From assembly GCA_964389925.1 (NCBI GenBank), contig CAYMGE010000002.1, positions 62,001 to 126,000 of the forward strand: a stretch of DNA of 64,000 bases, written 5' to 3'. This document shows, piece by piece, positions 26,092-36,346 of this stretch. The stretch comes from CALECP01 sp964389925. Its GTDB lineage: Bacteria > Chloroflexota > Anaerolineae > Promineifilales > Promineifilaceae. Every line of letters begins with the position of its first letter. The first letter of the stretch is position 1. A program made the position numbers and the translations under genes. The notes beneath the pieces were generated by a model, which was not told where the DNA came from, made no database searches, and saw only the letters and a program-made list of their open reading frames with translations.

Positions 26092-26775
26092 TTAAGTTTC
26101 AGGTGTTGAAAATAAGCTAACCAGCCTTGCGACCACAAACGTCAAATACAAAACACCAAGCAACGCCTGTAGCTGCGTCACCGCCCGCGCCCACGGACTA
26201 AGCGGTATGACATCCCCAAATCCCACTGTTGTTAACACGCTAGTGCTGTAATAAATCAGTGTTTGCCATGGAAATGTTTCACCAACTTGCGTAACGTTAT
26301 CTGAAAAAGCGTGGTGTCCACCCGTTTGCATAAATGTAATCGTTTCAATCGAATCGTATATAGGCATGAAAATGGAGCCAATCAGCAGATAAACGGCAGA
26401 GGCAGCCAATAAGACACCTGTTGTGATGCTTTCTGCTTTGAGAATATAAACGGATAGCATTGCCACAAGCCCAAATTGAAAAATCGTTACAATGAGGTAG
26501 CCTACTAGCAGCGGCCAGCTTGCACTGGGGAGGAAGAACGAAATTACAGCGGTCACACCCCACAAGGCACCCAAACCCATCAATGCGTGTCGAATCTTTC
26601 GATAATCGCGTGCAGAGAGAATGCCTAGCACCATTTGCGCTACAGCGAGTAGCTGGTAGAGCAGGATCATGTTTGGCAGGCTCCGCCCATCGACTGCCCC
26701 AATATAGGTTATCGGCCACAAAGTTTGTACGAGGAGAATGAAAAGAAACAGATAGGGTAGGGCGCGTTCGTCCAT
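26092..26775 (-). CDS. Six-helix potassium channel family protein
   Basis: 227 residues with about six hydrophobic segments and a pore loop before the last one. The selectivity filter reads TVGFGD (in STSVLTTVGFGDVIPLSP), the TVGYG-like signature of potassium channels. No C-terminal RCK/TrkA domain or cyclic-nucleotide domain is attached and there is no obvious charged voltage-sensor helix, so gating is unknown. It is separated from the neighbouring genes by short gaps and is probably transcribed alone. Confidence 0.85.
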   Translation of the reverse strand: MDERALPYLFLFILLVQTLWPITYIGAVDGRSLPNMILLYQLLAVAQMVLGILSARDYRKIRHALMGLGALWGVTAVISFFLPSASWPLLVGYLIVTIFQFGLVAMLSVYILKAESITTGVLLAASAVYLLIGSIFMPIYDSIETITFMQTGGHHAFSDNVTQVGETFPWQTLIYYSTSVLTTVGFGDVIPLSPWARAVTQLQALLGVLYLTFVVARLVSLFSTPET

Positions 26776-26815
26776 TACTAGATACTCAACTTCTAAAGTC
26801 AGGGGTATTGTTAAA

Positions 26816-28009
26816 CTAGTTTATATCACCGACTATTGTATTGGGAATAAACTCACAAAACGAAAATCGCATCAAATAGGGGTGCAAAAATGAGCGGTCA
26901 ATCGTCGGACAATCAAGCCCTTCCTCCGTTAAAATAGCCGCCGTCTTGCAAGCATCGAATACAGGTTTGGGCTTGAACATGTAGATCGGCGCACGTAGTA
27001 AGTGGCGCAAAACTGACCAGAGCTTTTTATCCCGCTCTGCCCGCCCTCGCTGTTTAATCGCCACGACCCATTCACTGTAGGGAACCTCTTTGAGAGGATA
27101 ACCATTCTCACAGATGGCGTGCCAAAAGGTGCGCCACTCGGTCTGCTGCGGATTGCAGATGTGAAAAATTTGCCCAGACAGATGAGATTGTTGTGAAAGG
27201 GAGATAATGGCGCGGCTGGCGAAATCGACGGGGATCAGGTTGAGGGCGGTTTCGGCCGATGGAAAAGCCCCCAACTGTACACAAGCTTGCACAATCGTCC
27301 CCAGCAAATCCCCAAACTGTGTCATGATTCCCGTTTGGCTATGCCCCCAAATACGTCCTGCGCGATGAATCGTCACAGGCAGCCCGCGCCTGTGAGCCAT
27401 GCGAACCAACTCCTCCGCGACCCATTTGCTCTGCTTATAGCCGCCGCGCATCGAGCCATCATCCGCGATTGGCTCCTCCTCTGTTACCGTTTTGCCGACA
27501 TACCGATCACTAAGGTAAACCCCCAATGTCGAGACAAAGTGAACGGGTTTTGTTTTGTGCTGACTGGCGAGGCGCAACACTTCTTGCGTTCCCAAAACGT
27601 TGCTTGGTTTTAATCGCGAGTAGGGGTACATCGCGTTGACTTGTGCGCCGTTGTGATAGATCACATCGACGCGCTCTGCCAATTCGCCGTAACGGTCGCC
27701 CAAGCCTAAGCAAGGCTGGGCTAAGTCACCGATGACGGGGAGGATGCGTTCGGCCGATTCCTCACGCCATATCTCATAAAATTGCAGCTTGCGCTTGAGC
27801 CGCTCCATCCCGCTTGCCTCATCGTCACCGCGAATCAGACAGTAGATGGCGGCATCCGTTGTGCGTAGCAACTCGTCGAGCAGATAGGCTCCGAGAAAGC
27901 CCGTTGCGCCCGTCAAAAAAATGTAGGCAGCTTTTGCTGGTTCTGCTGGTTTTGTAAACTGAATAGAGGGATCGAGCACCGCCTCTGTGTGCAGGTCAAT
28001 TGAACTCAT
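26816..28009 (-). CDS. NAD(P)-dependent thioester reductase-like protein
   Basis: 397 residues of the extended short-chain dehydrogenase group (NAD_binding_4 / Lys2-type reductase). The nucleotide-binding loop is FLTGATGFLGAYLL (about 31-44). NGAQVNAMYPYSRLKPSNVL follows, and the catalytic Y-x3-K is in GYKQSKWVAEE. Such domains release carrier-bound acyl chains as aldehydes or alcohols. It ends a minus-strand run with the carboxyltransferase and the PKS (2-bp gap), so it likely processes the product of those enzymes. It is a free-standing protein rather than a fused release domain. Confidence 0.85.
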   Translation of the reverse strand: MSSIDLHTEAVLDPSIQFTKPAEPAKAAYIFLTGATGFLGAYLLDELLRTTDAAIYCLIRGDDEASGMERLKRKLQFYEIWREESAERILPVIGDLAQPCLGLGDRYGELAERVDVIYHNGAQVNAMYPYSRLKPSNVLGTQEVLRLASQHKTKPVHFVSTLGVYLSDRYVGKTVTEEEPIADDGSMRGGYKQSKWVAEELVRMAHRRGLPVTIHRAGRIWGHSQTGIMTQFGDLLGTIVQACVQLGAFPSAETALNLIPVDFASRAIISLSQQSHLSGQIFHICNPQQTEWRTFWHAICENGYPLKEVPYSEWVVAIKQRGRAERDKKLWSVLRHLLRAPIYMFKPKPVFDACKTAAILTEEGLDCPTIDRSFLHPYLMRFSFCEFIPNTIVGDIN

Positions 28010-28011
28010 TG

Positions 28012-29619
28012 TTATAATGGCATGTTGCCGTGCTTTTTGGGGAGGCTGTTGTCCCGCTTGTTGCGAAGCATTTTGAGAGCGCGATGCAGATAATCTCGCG
28101 TTTCAGCAGGCTCGATGATGTCATCGACATAACCATATTCGGCCGCCACAAATGGATTGGCGAACGTCTGGCGATAGTCGGCGGTGAGGGCTGTTTTTGT
28201 GGCGACCGGATCGGCCGATTGTGCCAACTCACGCCGAAAAATGATGTTGACTGCACCATCTGGCCCCATCACGGCGAGTTCGGCCGAAGGCCATGCCAGC
28301 ACCAAATCCGCGCCGATCTGTTTGCAGTTCATCGTCAAATACGCCCCACCATACGCTTTGCGCGTCACCACCGTGATTTTTGGCACGGTTGCCTCACAAA
28401 ACGCAAAGAGCAACTTGGCTCCTTCCCGAATAATGCCGCCCTGCTCTTGGTCAAGACCCGGCATAAAGCCCGGCACATCCTCTAGCACAATCAATGGAAT
28501 GTTGAACGCATCGCAAAAGCGCACAAATCGCGCCCCTTTGCGACTCGCCGCAATGTCAAGCGCACCTGCTAGCACCAGTGGTTGATTGCCGACGATGCCA
28601 ACAGTTTGCCCATTCATACGTGCAAATCCAACAACAATATTCTCCGCATAGTTGGGCTGAATCTCGTAAAATGACCCCTCATCCGCAAGCAGGGTGATTA
28701 CTTCTTTGATGTCATACGGCTTGCTTGGGTTGGCTGGCACAACATTGTTCAGCTTATTGATGGTCGCTTTCGGCACCGTCGCATCCAGCGCGGTCGGCTC
28801 CTGCATATTATTGTCGGGCAGATAGCTCAACAGTTGCCGCGCCTCAAAAATCGCCGCGACATCGTTGGGACACGCCCGATGCGCCACACCGCTCATCTCT
28901 GTGTGCGTGCTGGCCCCACCTAACTCCTCAAACGTCGCCGTCTCGCCTGTCACTGCCTTGACCACGTCTGGCCCTGTGACAAACATCTGGCTTGTTTGCT
29001 CAACCATGAAAATAAAGTCGGTCAGGGCAGGGGAATACACTGCCCCACCTGCACACGGCCCCATGATGAGGCTAATCTGCGGAATCACGCCCGACCCCTT
29101 CACGTTGCGAAGAAAAATATCGGCGTAGCCCCCCAGCCCAACAACCCCCTCCTGAATACGTGCGCCACCGCTGTCGTTGATGCCGATAATCGGTGCGCCG
29201 TTTTGCAGAGCCATGTCGAAGACCTTGCAAATTTTGTCGGCGTGAACGCGGCTGACGCTGCCGCCAAAAACGGTGAAATCTTGACTGTAGACGTAGACTA
29301 ATCGGCCGTCAACCTCCCCCCAGCCCGTGACCACGCTATCTCCCATGGCGCGCTTTTTGTCCATGCCAAAGTTGCGTTCCCGATGGCGCACAAACGGGTC
29401 AATCTCTTGAAACGTCCCCACGTCGAGCAAAAGCTCAATGCGCTCACGTGCCGTCAACTGCCCATTCGCACGACGACGAGCGGCGATCTTCTCGTTGCCG
29501 TGCGCCTGCGATTCAGCCCGCATTTGCTTGAGTTTGGTCACACGATTGATGGAGATGCCATGACCATTCACACCATTGTGATGATAGCCATTCTGTGCGG
29601 TCTTTGGATTCATTAACAT
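28012..29619 (-). CDS. Acyl-CoA carboxylase, carboxyltransferase subunit (paralogue A)
   Basis: About 535 residues. Carboxyltransferase subunit of acetyl-/propionyl-CoA carboxylase, which transfers CO2 from carboxybiotin to acyl-CoA. Visible signatures are SQDFTVFGGSVSRVHADKI, GINDSGGARIQEGV, MGPCAGGAVYSPAL and, in the C-terminal half, VPGFMPGLDQEQGGIIREG and TRKAYGGAYLTMN. The frame runs back to a TTG at 29691 inside the PKS end. The ATG at 29619 is a reasonable start with a weak ribosome binding site. It is very similar to the protein at 45108-46712. No biotin carboxylase or biotin carrier gene is nearby. It probably supplies (methyl)malonyl-CoA to the adjacent synthases. Confidence 0.9.
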   Translation of the reverse strand: MLMNPKTAQNGYHHNGVNGHGISINRVTKLKQMRAESQAHGNEKIAARRRANGQLTARERIELLLDVGTFQEIDPFVRHRERNFGMDKKRAMGDSVVTGWGEVDGRLVYVYSQDFTVFGGSVSRVHADKICKVFDMALQNGAPIIGINDSGGARIQEGVVGLGGYADIFLRNVKGSGVIPQISLIMGPCAGGAVYSPALTDFIFMVEQTSQMFVTGPDVVKAVTGETATFEELGGASTHTEMSGVAHRACPNDVAAIFEARQLLSYLPDNNMQEPTALDATVPKATINKLNNVVPANPSKPYDIKEVITLLADEGSFYEIQPNYAENIVVGFARMNGQTVGIVGNQPLVLAGALDIAASRKGARFVRFCDAFNIPLIVLEDVPGFMPGLDQEQGGIIREGAKLLFAFCEATVPKITVVTRKAYGGAYLTMNCKQIGADLVLAWPSAELAVMGPDGAVNIIFRRELAQSADPVATKTALTADYRQTFANPFVAAEYGYVDDIIEPAETRDYLHRALKMLRNKRDNSLPKKHGNMPL

Positions 29620-29656
29620 AAGGTTGCTCTGTCGATTTGCTTGGTTAGACGATACG

Positions 29657-32600
29657 TCAACGGTTTCTAACTTTGGATAGTCGTTTATCAATCCGCCGCT
29701 CTGAATCTATAATAAACGCCTCCAATACCTGCTCAAACTCGCCAATCATCTTCTGAAATGTCACTTTATCAAACAGCGCAGGCTTATATTCCCACCAGCC
29801 CTGCAATGTTCTCTCTTGTTCCCAAATCATTAGCCCAACGTCGGGCATTAGTGCCACATCGCCGTTCTGTTCCGATGTGGCTGTCAAGCCGTGCAACTCA
29901 AATTTGCTCGGCGCACTCGGCAAAAAGCTGACAAAGGCGCGATGTGGGAGTTCGTGCGGCTTGCGTTCTGGCTGGATCGCTCGAACAGCTTGGGTAAACG
30001 GGATGAGCTGATGCGAAATTGCCTCCGCCATCACGTTGCGAACGTGCGGCAGTAGCTCTTGAAACGGCTGATCCGCATTCATGCGAAGAATTAGCAAGCG
30101 GCTAAATTGACCGATTAGTGGCTCAGTTTCCCAGTGAGTGCGGTTGGCAAATGGGGTTGCAATTGTGATCTCGTCCTGTCCACTCAACTCATGTAGCCAT
30201 TTTGCCATTGCCGCTTGAATGATGACGAACAGCGTAGCACCCGTGCGTCGGGAGAGTAAATGCAGTTGGGTGGTGAGATCGGCCGAAAACTCAAACCACA
30301 CCCTTTCTCCCACAAGTGTCGGCGTTGCAGGCCGTGGTCTATCCAACGGCAACGCCAACTGCGGCGGCTCAGTTGCCAACCAATCGCGCCAGTATTCCTG
30401 TGTTGTCTCCAACACATCGGGGGTCAATGATTGCCGCTGATGATACGCATAGTCGGCGTACTGCAACGGCAGTTCGGGCAGAATGACGGGGTCATTTGTT
30501 GCGAAGCCAGCATAGAGCGTTGCGAGTTCATCGAAAAAGATGGTGAGCGACCACGCATCGGCCGCAATGTGATGTGGCGAGAAGAGCAGATGATGTACAT
30601 TCTCCTCCAGCTTCACAACCGTCACGCGCAGCAGCGGCCCATTGTCAAAATCAAACCGTTTCTCCTGCACTTCCTCTCGCACCAACTTTGCCAATCTATC
30701 TGCTTGCTCACCTGTCGGCAACTGTGACCAATTGAGCTGCTGTATCATTACTGATTCAGGAAGCGTGACCACCTGAACAGGTGCCCCACCAACAGCGGGG
30801 AACGTTGTCCGCAAACTCTCATGCCGCTCGACAAGGGCATCAAAGCTGGCTTGCAATGCTGTCATATCCAACGCGCCGACTAGACGGAAATTGAAAAATG
30901 TATTGCTGTTGCCGATGTAGTTGGGATTCGCATGGTGACGCATCCACATACGCTCTTGTTGTAGCGAAAGGGGAATGGTTTGGTTGCGTGATACAGGGGC
31001 AAGGTCGTTTTCGGGGGTGATGATGGGGATTTCGGCCGAAATTCCATTCAGCCCCAACGCATCATGCGCCAAATAATTGCTCATCTCAGCGACCGTCGAA
31101 TGCTCAAACGCCAGCGTTGGTGGCAGTGAGATTTGCAGGCTGCGCTTAAGTTGTTTGGTCAACTCAATTGACATCAGCGAATCCATCCCTATTTGGAAGA
31201 AATCCGCATTCACATCGATTAGTGCCACATCGCCAATTCCTAGCACGCCGGCGACCGTCTCGCGCACATGCTGATTGAGCTGCGCGGCCTGTTCATCCGT
31301 GTTTAATAAGGATAGTTGCTCCCAAACAGGTAACGTTGTTTGCGCCTCATACTGCTCCGCTGTTTGTAACTTCGCATAAAAAGCGGGCGCATCCTGTGTA
31401 TGGGTGAAGTAGCGCGACCAGTTCATCGGCGTGACACCGACCTGCACAGCATCTTGACTCAGAAGATGAGAGAATGCCGTCAGCCCAAGCTCTGGCGCGA
31501 TAAAGCCATACCCGATCTCTGCCAATCGCTGCTTGACTGGCTCGCTCAACGCTGCCGCCGCACCAATTTCGGCCCAGCCACCCCAGTTGATACTCAACGC
31601 TGTCAATCCTTGCGCCCGCCGATAGCGCACAAACGAGTCGAGAAACGCATTCGCCGCTGCATGATTGGCCTGACCGACATTGCCCATCACGCCCACCATT
31701 GACGAGAACAGCACGAAAAAGTCGAGTTCATTATCCTTTGTCAACTCATGCAGGTTCAATGTTCCCTGCACTTTGGGAGCTAGCACCGTTTCAAAATTGC
31801 CCCAGTTTTGGTTGATGAGTGCGCCATCACGCAGTACCCCCGCGCTGTGGACGACCCCTTTGAGCGGGAAGCGATCTTCGATTTGCGAAAGAGCCTTTGT
31901 CAGATCAGCCACCTTTGTCACATCCGCTTGTGCAGTGGTGACAGTTACGCCTTGCTTGGCGAGATTTTCCAACGCATTACGTGCTTCGGCCGATGGCTGA
32001 CTGCGCCCGATGAGCAACAAATGGCGTGCGCCGCGCTCGGCTAACTCTTGTGCAACGCTCAACCCCAATCCGCGCAAGCCGCCCGTAATGAGATAGGTGG
32101 CGCGTGGGTCACACTCGATTGCGGTTGTTTCTGGTTTGGTTTGTTGCAATCGTGCCACATAGCGACCATCGGGGCGTAGAGCGATCTGCTCTTCATTTTC
32201 AGTAATGGTTGTGATCTCTTCGCAGAGGGTTGTCATGCTAGTTTCGGCCGAAATATCAACCCGCACACATCCCAACTCTGGATGCTCCAACCCAATCACT
32301 TTCCCCATCCCCCACAACGGCGCGTGTGCAAACCCGCCCACGCTGTCCTGCGCGGCAACCCCCTGAGCCTCTCGCGTCACCAACCATAACCCCGAAATAT
32401 CAATTTGCGTTTGCGTCAACGTCTGTGTTAACGTCAACACCGACTGCCCCGTTAAATCAAAAGGCTTGTCATCCAAACTCCACAAATGGACAATTCCCGT
32501 TGTGTCGCGCGTAGCGTTGAGAAGTTGGGCATAGCTTGCCTGATCTTGCCCAACGCAAAATGCCCGTTCGCTAACTTCCTGAAATGTTTCTCCCGCGTAA

Positions 32601-35600
32601 ATAAGTGTGGCTTGATCGCCGCGTTGCCGCATCTCGTTCGCCAGTGTCGCTGCGTGGCCTTTTTTGTCGGCAAAGATGAGCCATGATTGTCCTGTCGGCC
32701 GAAGTTGGGCAGGCAACGCTTGCGATTCCCACGAAATCTCATACAGCCAGTCGCGCCATGCGTCTGTGCTTTGGAGGGATTCGGCCGATGCCGCCCGCAC
32801 CTCAAACCCCTCTATCCCAACCAGCACCGCCCCCACCTCATCCAAAAGCTGAATGTCCCATTTGTTCTCGTCAATCTGCCGCGTATAGCACCACCACGCA
32901 GCGACCTCGTGCGCGGACTGATAGAGATGCAGGGCGCTGATCGCAAACGGCAGCTTCGTCTCATTCGCGCTCATCGCGCCAACCGCCTGAAAACACGCAT
33001 CCAGCAGCGCGGGATGCAGCAAATAGCCACTTGTGCGCTTCACTGCGTCGGGGAGGGCGAGCTGTGCGAGGGTTTCATTTTTGGTTCGCCACAATCCCGC
33101 CACCCATTGAAATTGTTCCCCAAATGTGATCGTCTCATGCCTGTAAAGAGTATTCAGTTCGGCCGTTGCATCTCGACTAATCCGCTCTCGCAACGCTGCA
33201 ATATCGATCTTCTGACGTGTTTCGGGGCTAGGATTTCCCGAAACGGCTCCAAGCATATGCGTCGTCGCCTCCCCTGTGGGATCAACAAAGCTAATCACCT
33301 TAAATTCCCCATCAGGCGACAAAACCATCTGAACCGTGCGCTCTGTTTCTTCGGGCAGCACAAGTGCTTGCGGTAAAACGATGTCGCGCAATGTCTGTGC
33401 CGTTTGCTTATTCACCAGATTCGCCGCGCTCAACGCCAGCGACAAATAGCTCGCGCCCGGCGCAACCACCTCACCAAAAACGCGATGATCTGCCAAAAAC
33501 GGCACGTCTTCAACGCTAAATGTCATCTCGAAGATCGTCTCTTTAATCGCGGGTGACTGCACCATCTTGCCAATCAGCGGGCGCAACGCCTCAACATTAC
33601 GTTTCTTTTTCGGTGTGTCGATCCAGTAGCGTTGTCGCTGAAACGGGTATGTAGGCAACGTAATTTTTTTGTAGACAAAATCTCCGTCAACTGTCTGCCA
33701 ATTGACTTCAACCTTACGTTCATACAGCTTGCCCAAGCTGCCTAATATATATTGAGAAGCGTTCTCTCCTTTCTTCAAACTAGGCAAATAGTCGATCTCA
33801 ATGTCATCATTAATCGTCTGCCGCGCAATTCCTAACAGCGTCGATTGCGGCCCCGCCTCTAGCAAAATGTTCACCTCCAGCTTTTCCAACGTCTGAACCG
33901 CATCGCCAAAACGCACTGTGTTCCGTAGCTGTGACCGCCAGTACGCGGGAGAGGTCAATTCCTCTTTGACGACGCGCCCCGTCATGCTGGACACGACGGG
34001 ACAGGTTGGGGATGAAAGGGGGATGCGGCGCACGGCCGACTCAAAGCGAGCCAAAACAGGGTCGAGCATCGGGGAGTGCGCCGCGACGGGAATATCGAGT
34101 TTGCGCGTCTTAAATCCTGCCGCGCTAAGTTTCTCTGTAATCGCTGCGATGCCCGTATGACTGCCGGACAAAACAACCCCTTTTGGGCCGTTGATGACAC
34201 CAACCGTCACATCGTCAAAATTGGCGACATAAGGGGCGACCTCTGTCTCGGTTGCCAGAATAGAGACCATGCTGCCTTCTGCGCGTTCCATCAACTGCCC
34301 GCGCAACGTCACCAGCCGCAACCCGTCCTCCAGCGCAATCACACCCGCCGTGTACGCCGCCGCATAATCCCCCAAGCTATGTCCCAACACAACATCTGGC
34401 TGCACACCCCACGATTTCCACAAATCTGCCAGCGCACACTCAATCGCGTAATTACTGGCCTGACCAACAGGATGCGATTCAAGCAGCTCATCGTTTTCGG
34501 TGTAGATGTAGTCGAGAAGGGACGAGCCGAACGCCTCCCGAAATGCAACGTCACAGCGATCAAGTCTGTCGCGGAAAAGCGGTTCCGTATCATACAGTTC
34601 GCGCCCCATGTTGACGTATTGGGAGCCTTGACCAGTGAAGAGGAAGGCGGTTTTTGGGGGTGCGTGGTGCGTGGTGCGTGGTGCGTGGAGTTGGGATTTT
34701 AGGGTTTCGGCCGAATCCGCCACGAACGATGCCCGATAGTCAAAATGGGTGCGCCCGACATGCGAGGTGTAGGCTAAATCTGCCAAGTTCACGTCTGGAT
34801 TTTCGGCAAGGAAAGTGCGGTATTTTTTCACATAATCACGTAAGGCGGGTTCGCTTTTTGCGGAGATGGTCAGCAGATGATGGGAGCGGATTGGTGTGTG
34901 GTCAGGCTGATTGGCAACGGGTGGAGCCTCGCCCACGATGACGTGCGCGTTAGTGCCGCTAACGCCAAACGAACTGACACCACCGATACGCTCATCGGCC
35001 GACCACTCAATCACGCTCTCTGGCACTTGCACATTCGCCGTCTCAAAGTCGATCAACGGATTGGGCGTGTTGAGGTGTAGATTGGGTGGAATTTTGCCAT
35101 GTTGCACCGCCAGCGCGAGCTTCATCACACCCGCAACGCCCGCTGCGAATTCGAGATGACCGATATTCGTCTTGATTGAGCCGACGTAAAGTGGCTCTTC
35201 GCGCTTCTTGAACACGCCGCTGAGTGCGCCAATTTCAATTGGGTCGCCGAGCGGTGTGCCTGTGCCGTGTGCCTCAATGTAAGAAATCTGCGCTGGCTTG
35301 AGCCGCGCATCGGTCAGCGCACGCCGAATGACACGCTCTTGCGATGGGCCATTTGGCACAGTCAATCCACCGCTGGGGCCATCCTGATTGATCGCCGTTC
35401 CGCGAATGGTCGCAATGATGTTGTCACCTGCTGCCTGTGCATCAGAGAGCCGTTTCAACAAAATCATGCCGCATCCTTCGCCGCGCACGTAGCCATTGGC
35501 AGCCGCGTCGAACGTTTTACAGCGAGTATCGGCCGAAAGCGCGTTCCCGTTAGTCATCATCGTCGTGATGTCATCATCCAAAATCAGGTTGACACCCCCC

Positions 35601-36307
35601 GCTAACGCCGCGTCACACTCCCTGTTGCGAAGACTCTGACACGCTAAATGCAGCGAGGCTAGCGACGATGAACACGCTGTCTCAATCGAAACACATGGTC
35701 CCGTCAGCCCAAACAAGTAGGCGATGCGCCCTGCTGCTGTGCTGGCTGAGTTGCCTGTGATCGTGTAAAACTCGCGGGTTTGCGAAACTAACTGCTTGAG
35801 ATATTCGCTGACCCCAATGCCGAGAAAGACCCCCGTCTCACTATTATAGAGATCGCTGGGTACAACATTCGCCGCTTCCATCGCCTCCCATGCCGTTTCC
35901 AGCAATAGTCGATGTGTCGGATCCATCACCACAACCTCACGCGGTGATAGCCCAAAAAAAAGTGGGTCAAATGTGTCTACCTGCTCTAAAAATCCCCCAT
36001 GTAACCGCACCGACTGGTCGGCACGGTCGCTAAAGGTCGGCATGTCCGTCTTACGCATTGCGGGTAGTTCGATGATCGCATCCACGCCAGCGAGCAGCAT
36101 CTCCCAGAATTGGGCAGATGTCTCAACACCGCTTGGAAAGCGACATCCCATCCCGACGATTGCAATCGGTTCATGATAGGCGGATAGTTGTTTTTTATAC
36201 TTCCGGATAACTTTGGCTGATTTTTGCAGCGCGGCGGTTAGCTGTTGCTCTTTATTAGATGAAGGCATGGCGTTTGTCCCAACAATGTTCAACAAGGTCT
36301 GACTCAT
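29657..36307 (-). CDS. Type I polyketide synthase KS-AT-DH-KR-ACP-C
   Basis: About 2216 residues. KS (44-465) has the active Cys in ETACSSSLAS and His residues in EAHGTGTPLGDP and KTNIGHLEFA. AT (552-860) has GHSLGDY and, unusually, VAAHSP at the specificity site. DH (930-1190) has HRVFGEVVAPG and LLDACFQ. KR (1405-1590) has ITGGLRGLG, with NHAAAN where the catalytic Tyr normally sits. ACP (1670-1740) has GMDSLMS. A terminal condensation domain (1779-2200) carries HHIAADAWS. No adenylation or thioesterase domain follows, so condensation with an alcohol or amine is a possible release route. A 28-bp perfect heptamer repeat is coded in the KS-AT linker. The start is uncertain: TTG 36346, ATG 36307 or ATG 36268. 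It is divergent from the second synthase operon. Confidence 0.92.
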   Translation of the reverse strand: MSQTLLNIVGTNAMPSSNKEQQLTAALQKSAKVIRKYKKQLSAYHEPIAIVGMGCRFPSGVETSAQFWEMLLAGVDAIIELPAMRKTDMPTFSDRADQSVRLHGGFLEQVDTFDPLFFGLSPREVVVMDPTHRLLLETAWEAMEAANVVPSDLYNSETGVFLGIGVSEYLKQLVSQTREFYTITGNSASTAAGRIAYLFGLTGPCVSIETACSSSLASLHLACQSLRNRECDAALAGGVNLILDDDITTMMTNGNALSADTRCKTFDAAANGYVRGEGCGMILLKRLSDAQAAGDNIIATIRGTAINQDGPSGGLTVPNGPSQERVIRRALTDARLKPAQISYIEAHGTGTPLGDPIEIGALSGVFKKREEPLYVGSIKTNIGHLEFAAGVAGVMKLALAVQHGKIPPNLHLNTPNPLIDFETANVQVPESVIEWSADERIGGVSSFGVSGTNAHVIVGEAPPVANQPDHTPIRSHHLLTISAKSEPALRDYVKKYRTFLAENPDVNLADLAYTSHVGRTHFDYRASFVADSAETLKSQLHAPRTTHHAPPKTAFLFTGQGSQYVNMGRELYDTEPLFRDRLDRCDVAFREAFGSSLLDYIYTENDELLESHPVGQASNYAIECALADLWKSWGVQPDVVLGHSLGDYAAAYTAGVIALEDGLRLVTLRGQLMERAEGSMVSILATETEVAPYVANFDDVTVGVINGPKGVVLSGSHTGIAAITEKLSAAGFKTRKLDIPVAAHSPMLDPVLARFESAVRRIPLSSPTCPVVSSMTGRVVKEELTSPAYWRSQLRNTVRFGDAVQTLEKLEVNILLEAGPQSTLLGIARQTINDDIEIDYLPSLKKGENASQYILGSLGKLYERKVEVNWQTVDGDFVYKKITLPTYPFQRQRYWIDTPKKKRNVEALRPLIGKMVQSPAIKETIFEMTFSVEDVPFLADHRVFGEVVAPGASYLSLALSAANLVNKQTAQTLRDIVLPQALVLPEETERTVQMVLSPDGEFKVISFVDPTGEATTHMLGAVSGNPSPETRQKIDIAALRERISRDATAELNTLYRHETITFGEQFQWVAGLWRTKNETLAQLALPDAVKRTSGYLLHPALLDACFQAVGAMSANETKLPFAISALHLYQSAHEVAAWWCYTRQIDENKWDIQLLDEVGAVLVGIEGFEVRAASAESLQSTDAWRDWLYEISWESQALPAQLRPTGQSWLIFADKKGHAATLANEMRQRGDQATLIYAGETFQEVSERAFCVGQDQASYAQLLNATRDTTGIVHLWSLDDKPFDLTGQSVLTLTQTLTQTQIDISGLWLVTREAQGVAAQDSVGGFAHAPLWGMGKVIGLEHPELGCVRVDISAETSMTTLCEEITTITENEEQIALRPDGRYVARLQQTKPETTAIECDPRATYLITGGLRGLGLSVAQELAERGARHLLLIGRSQPSAEARNALENLAKQGVTVTTAQADVTKVADLTKALSQIEDRFPLKGVVHSAGVLRDGALINQNWGNFETVLAPKVQGTLNLHELTKDNELDFFVLFSSMVGVMGNVGQANHAAANAFLDSFVRYRRAQGLTALSINWGGWAEIGAAAALSEPVKQRLAEIGYGFIAPELGLTAFSHLLSQDAVQVGVTPMNWSRYFTHTQDAPAFYAKLQTAEQYEAQTTLPVWEQLSLLNTDEQAAQLNQHVRETVAGVLGIGDVALIDVNADFFQIGMDSLMSIELTKQLKRSLQISLPPTLAFEHSTVAEMSNYLAHDALGLNGISAEIPIITPENDLAPVSRNQTIPLSLQQERMWMRHHANPNYIGNSNTFFNFRLVGALDMTALQASFDALVERHESLRTTFPAVGGAPVQVVTLPESVMIQQLNWSQLPTGEQADRLAKLVREEVQEKRFDFDNGPLLRVTVVKLEENVHHLLFSPHHIAADAWSLTIFFDELATLYAGFATNDPVILPELPLQYADYAYHQRQSLTPDVLETTQEYWRDWLATEPPQLALPLDRPRPATPTLVGERVWFEFSADLTTQLHLLSRRTGATLFVIIQAAMAKWLHELSGQDEITIATPFANRTHWETEPLIGQFSRLLILRMNADQPFQELLPHVRNVMAEAISHQLIPFTQAVRAIQPERKPHELPHRAFVSFLPSAPSKFELHGLTATSEQNGDVALMPDVGLMIWEQERTLQGWWEYKPALFDKVTFQKMIGEFEQVLEAFIIDSERRIDKRLSKVRNR
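34659..34686. repeat. Four perfect tandem GGTGCGT heptamers inside PKS
   Basis: Four exact copies of GGTGCGT run head to tail in the KS-AT linker of the PKS. On the coding strand they give a His/Ala/Pro/Thr-rich peptide (HAPRTTHHAPP). The flanking GGAGTTG keeps the 7-base phase. Because 28 is not a multiple of three, the reading frame cycles through the repeat; copy-number changes other than by three units would break the gene. Confidence 0.85.
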
Positions 36308-36346
36308 TGAACAGCGAGAACGCCTTTTTTGTGCAGATTTTGACAA

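Noticed and set aside
31640..31670. Dead ketoreductase because NHAAAN replaces the usual NYAAAN
   Set aside because: The His variant is, from memory, common in ketoreductases of type I synthases, so inactivity cannot be claimed from this alone.
34659..34686. CRISPR-like repeat
   Set aside because: Units are 7 bp, directly adjacent and without spacers, and they lie inside a reading frame. No Cas genes occur. No CRISPR array is seen anywhere in the window.
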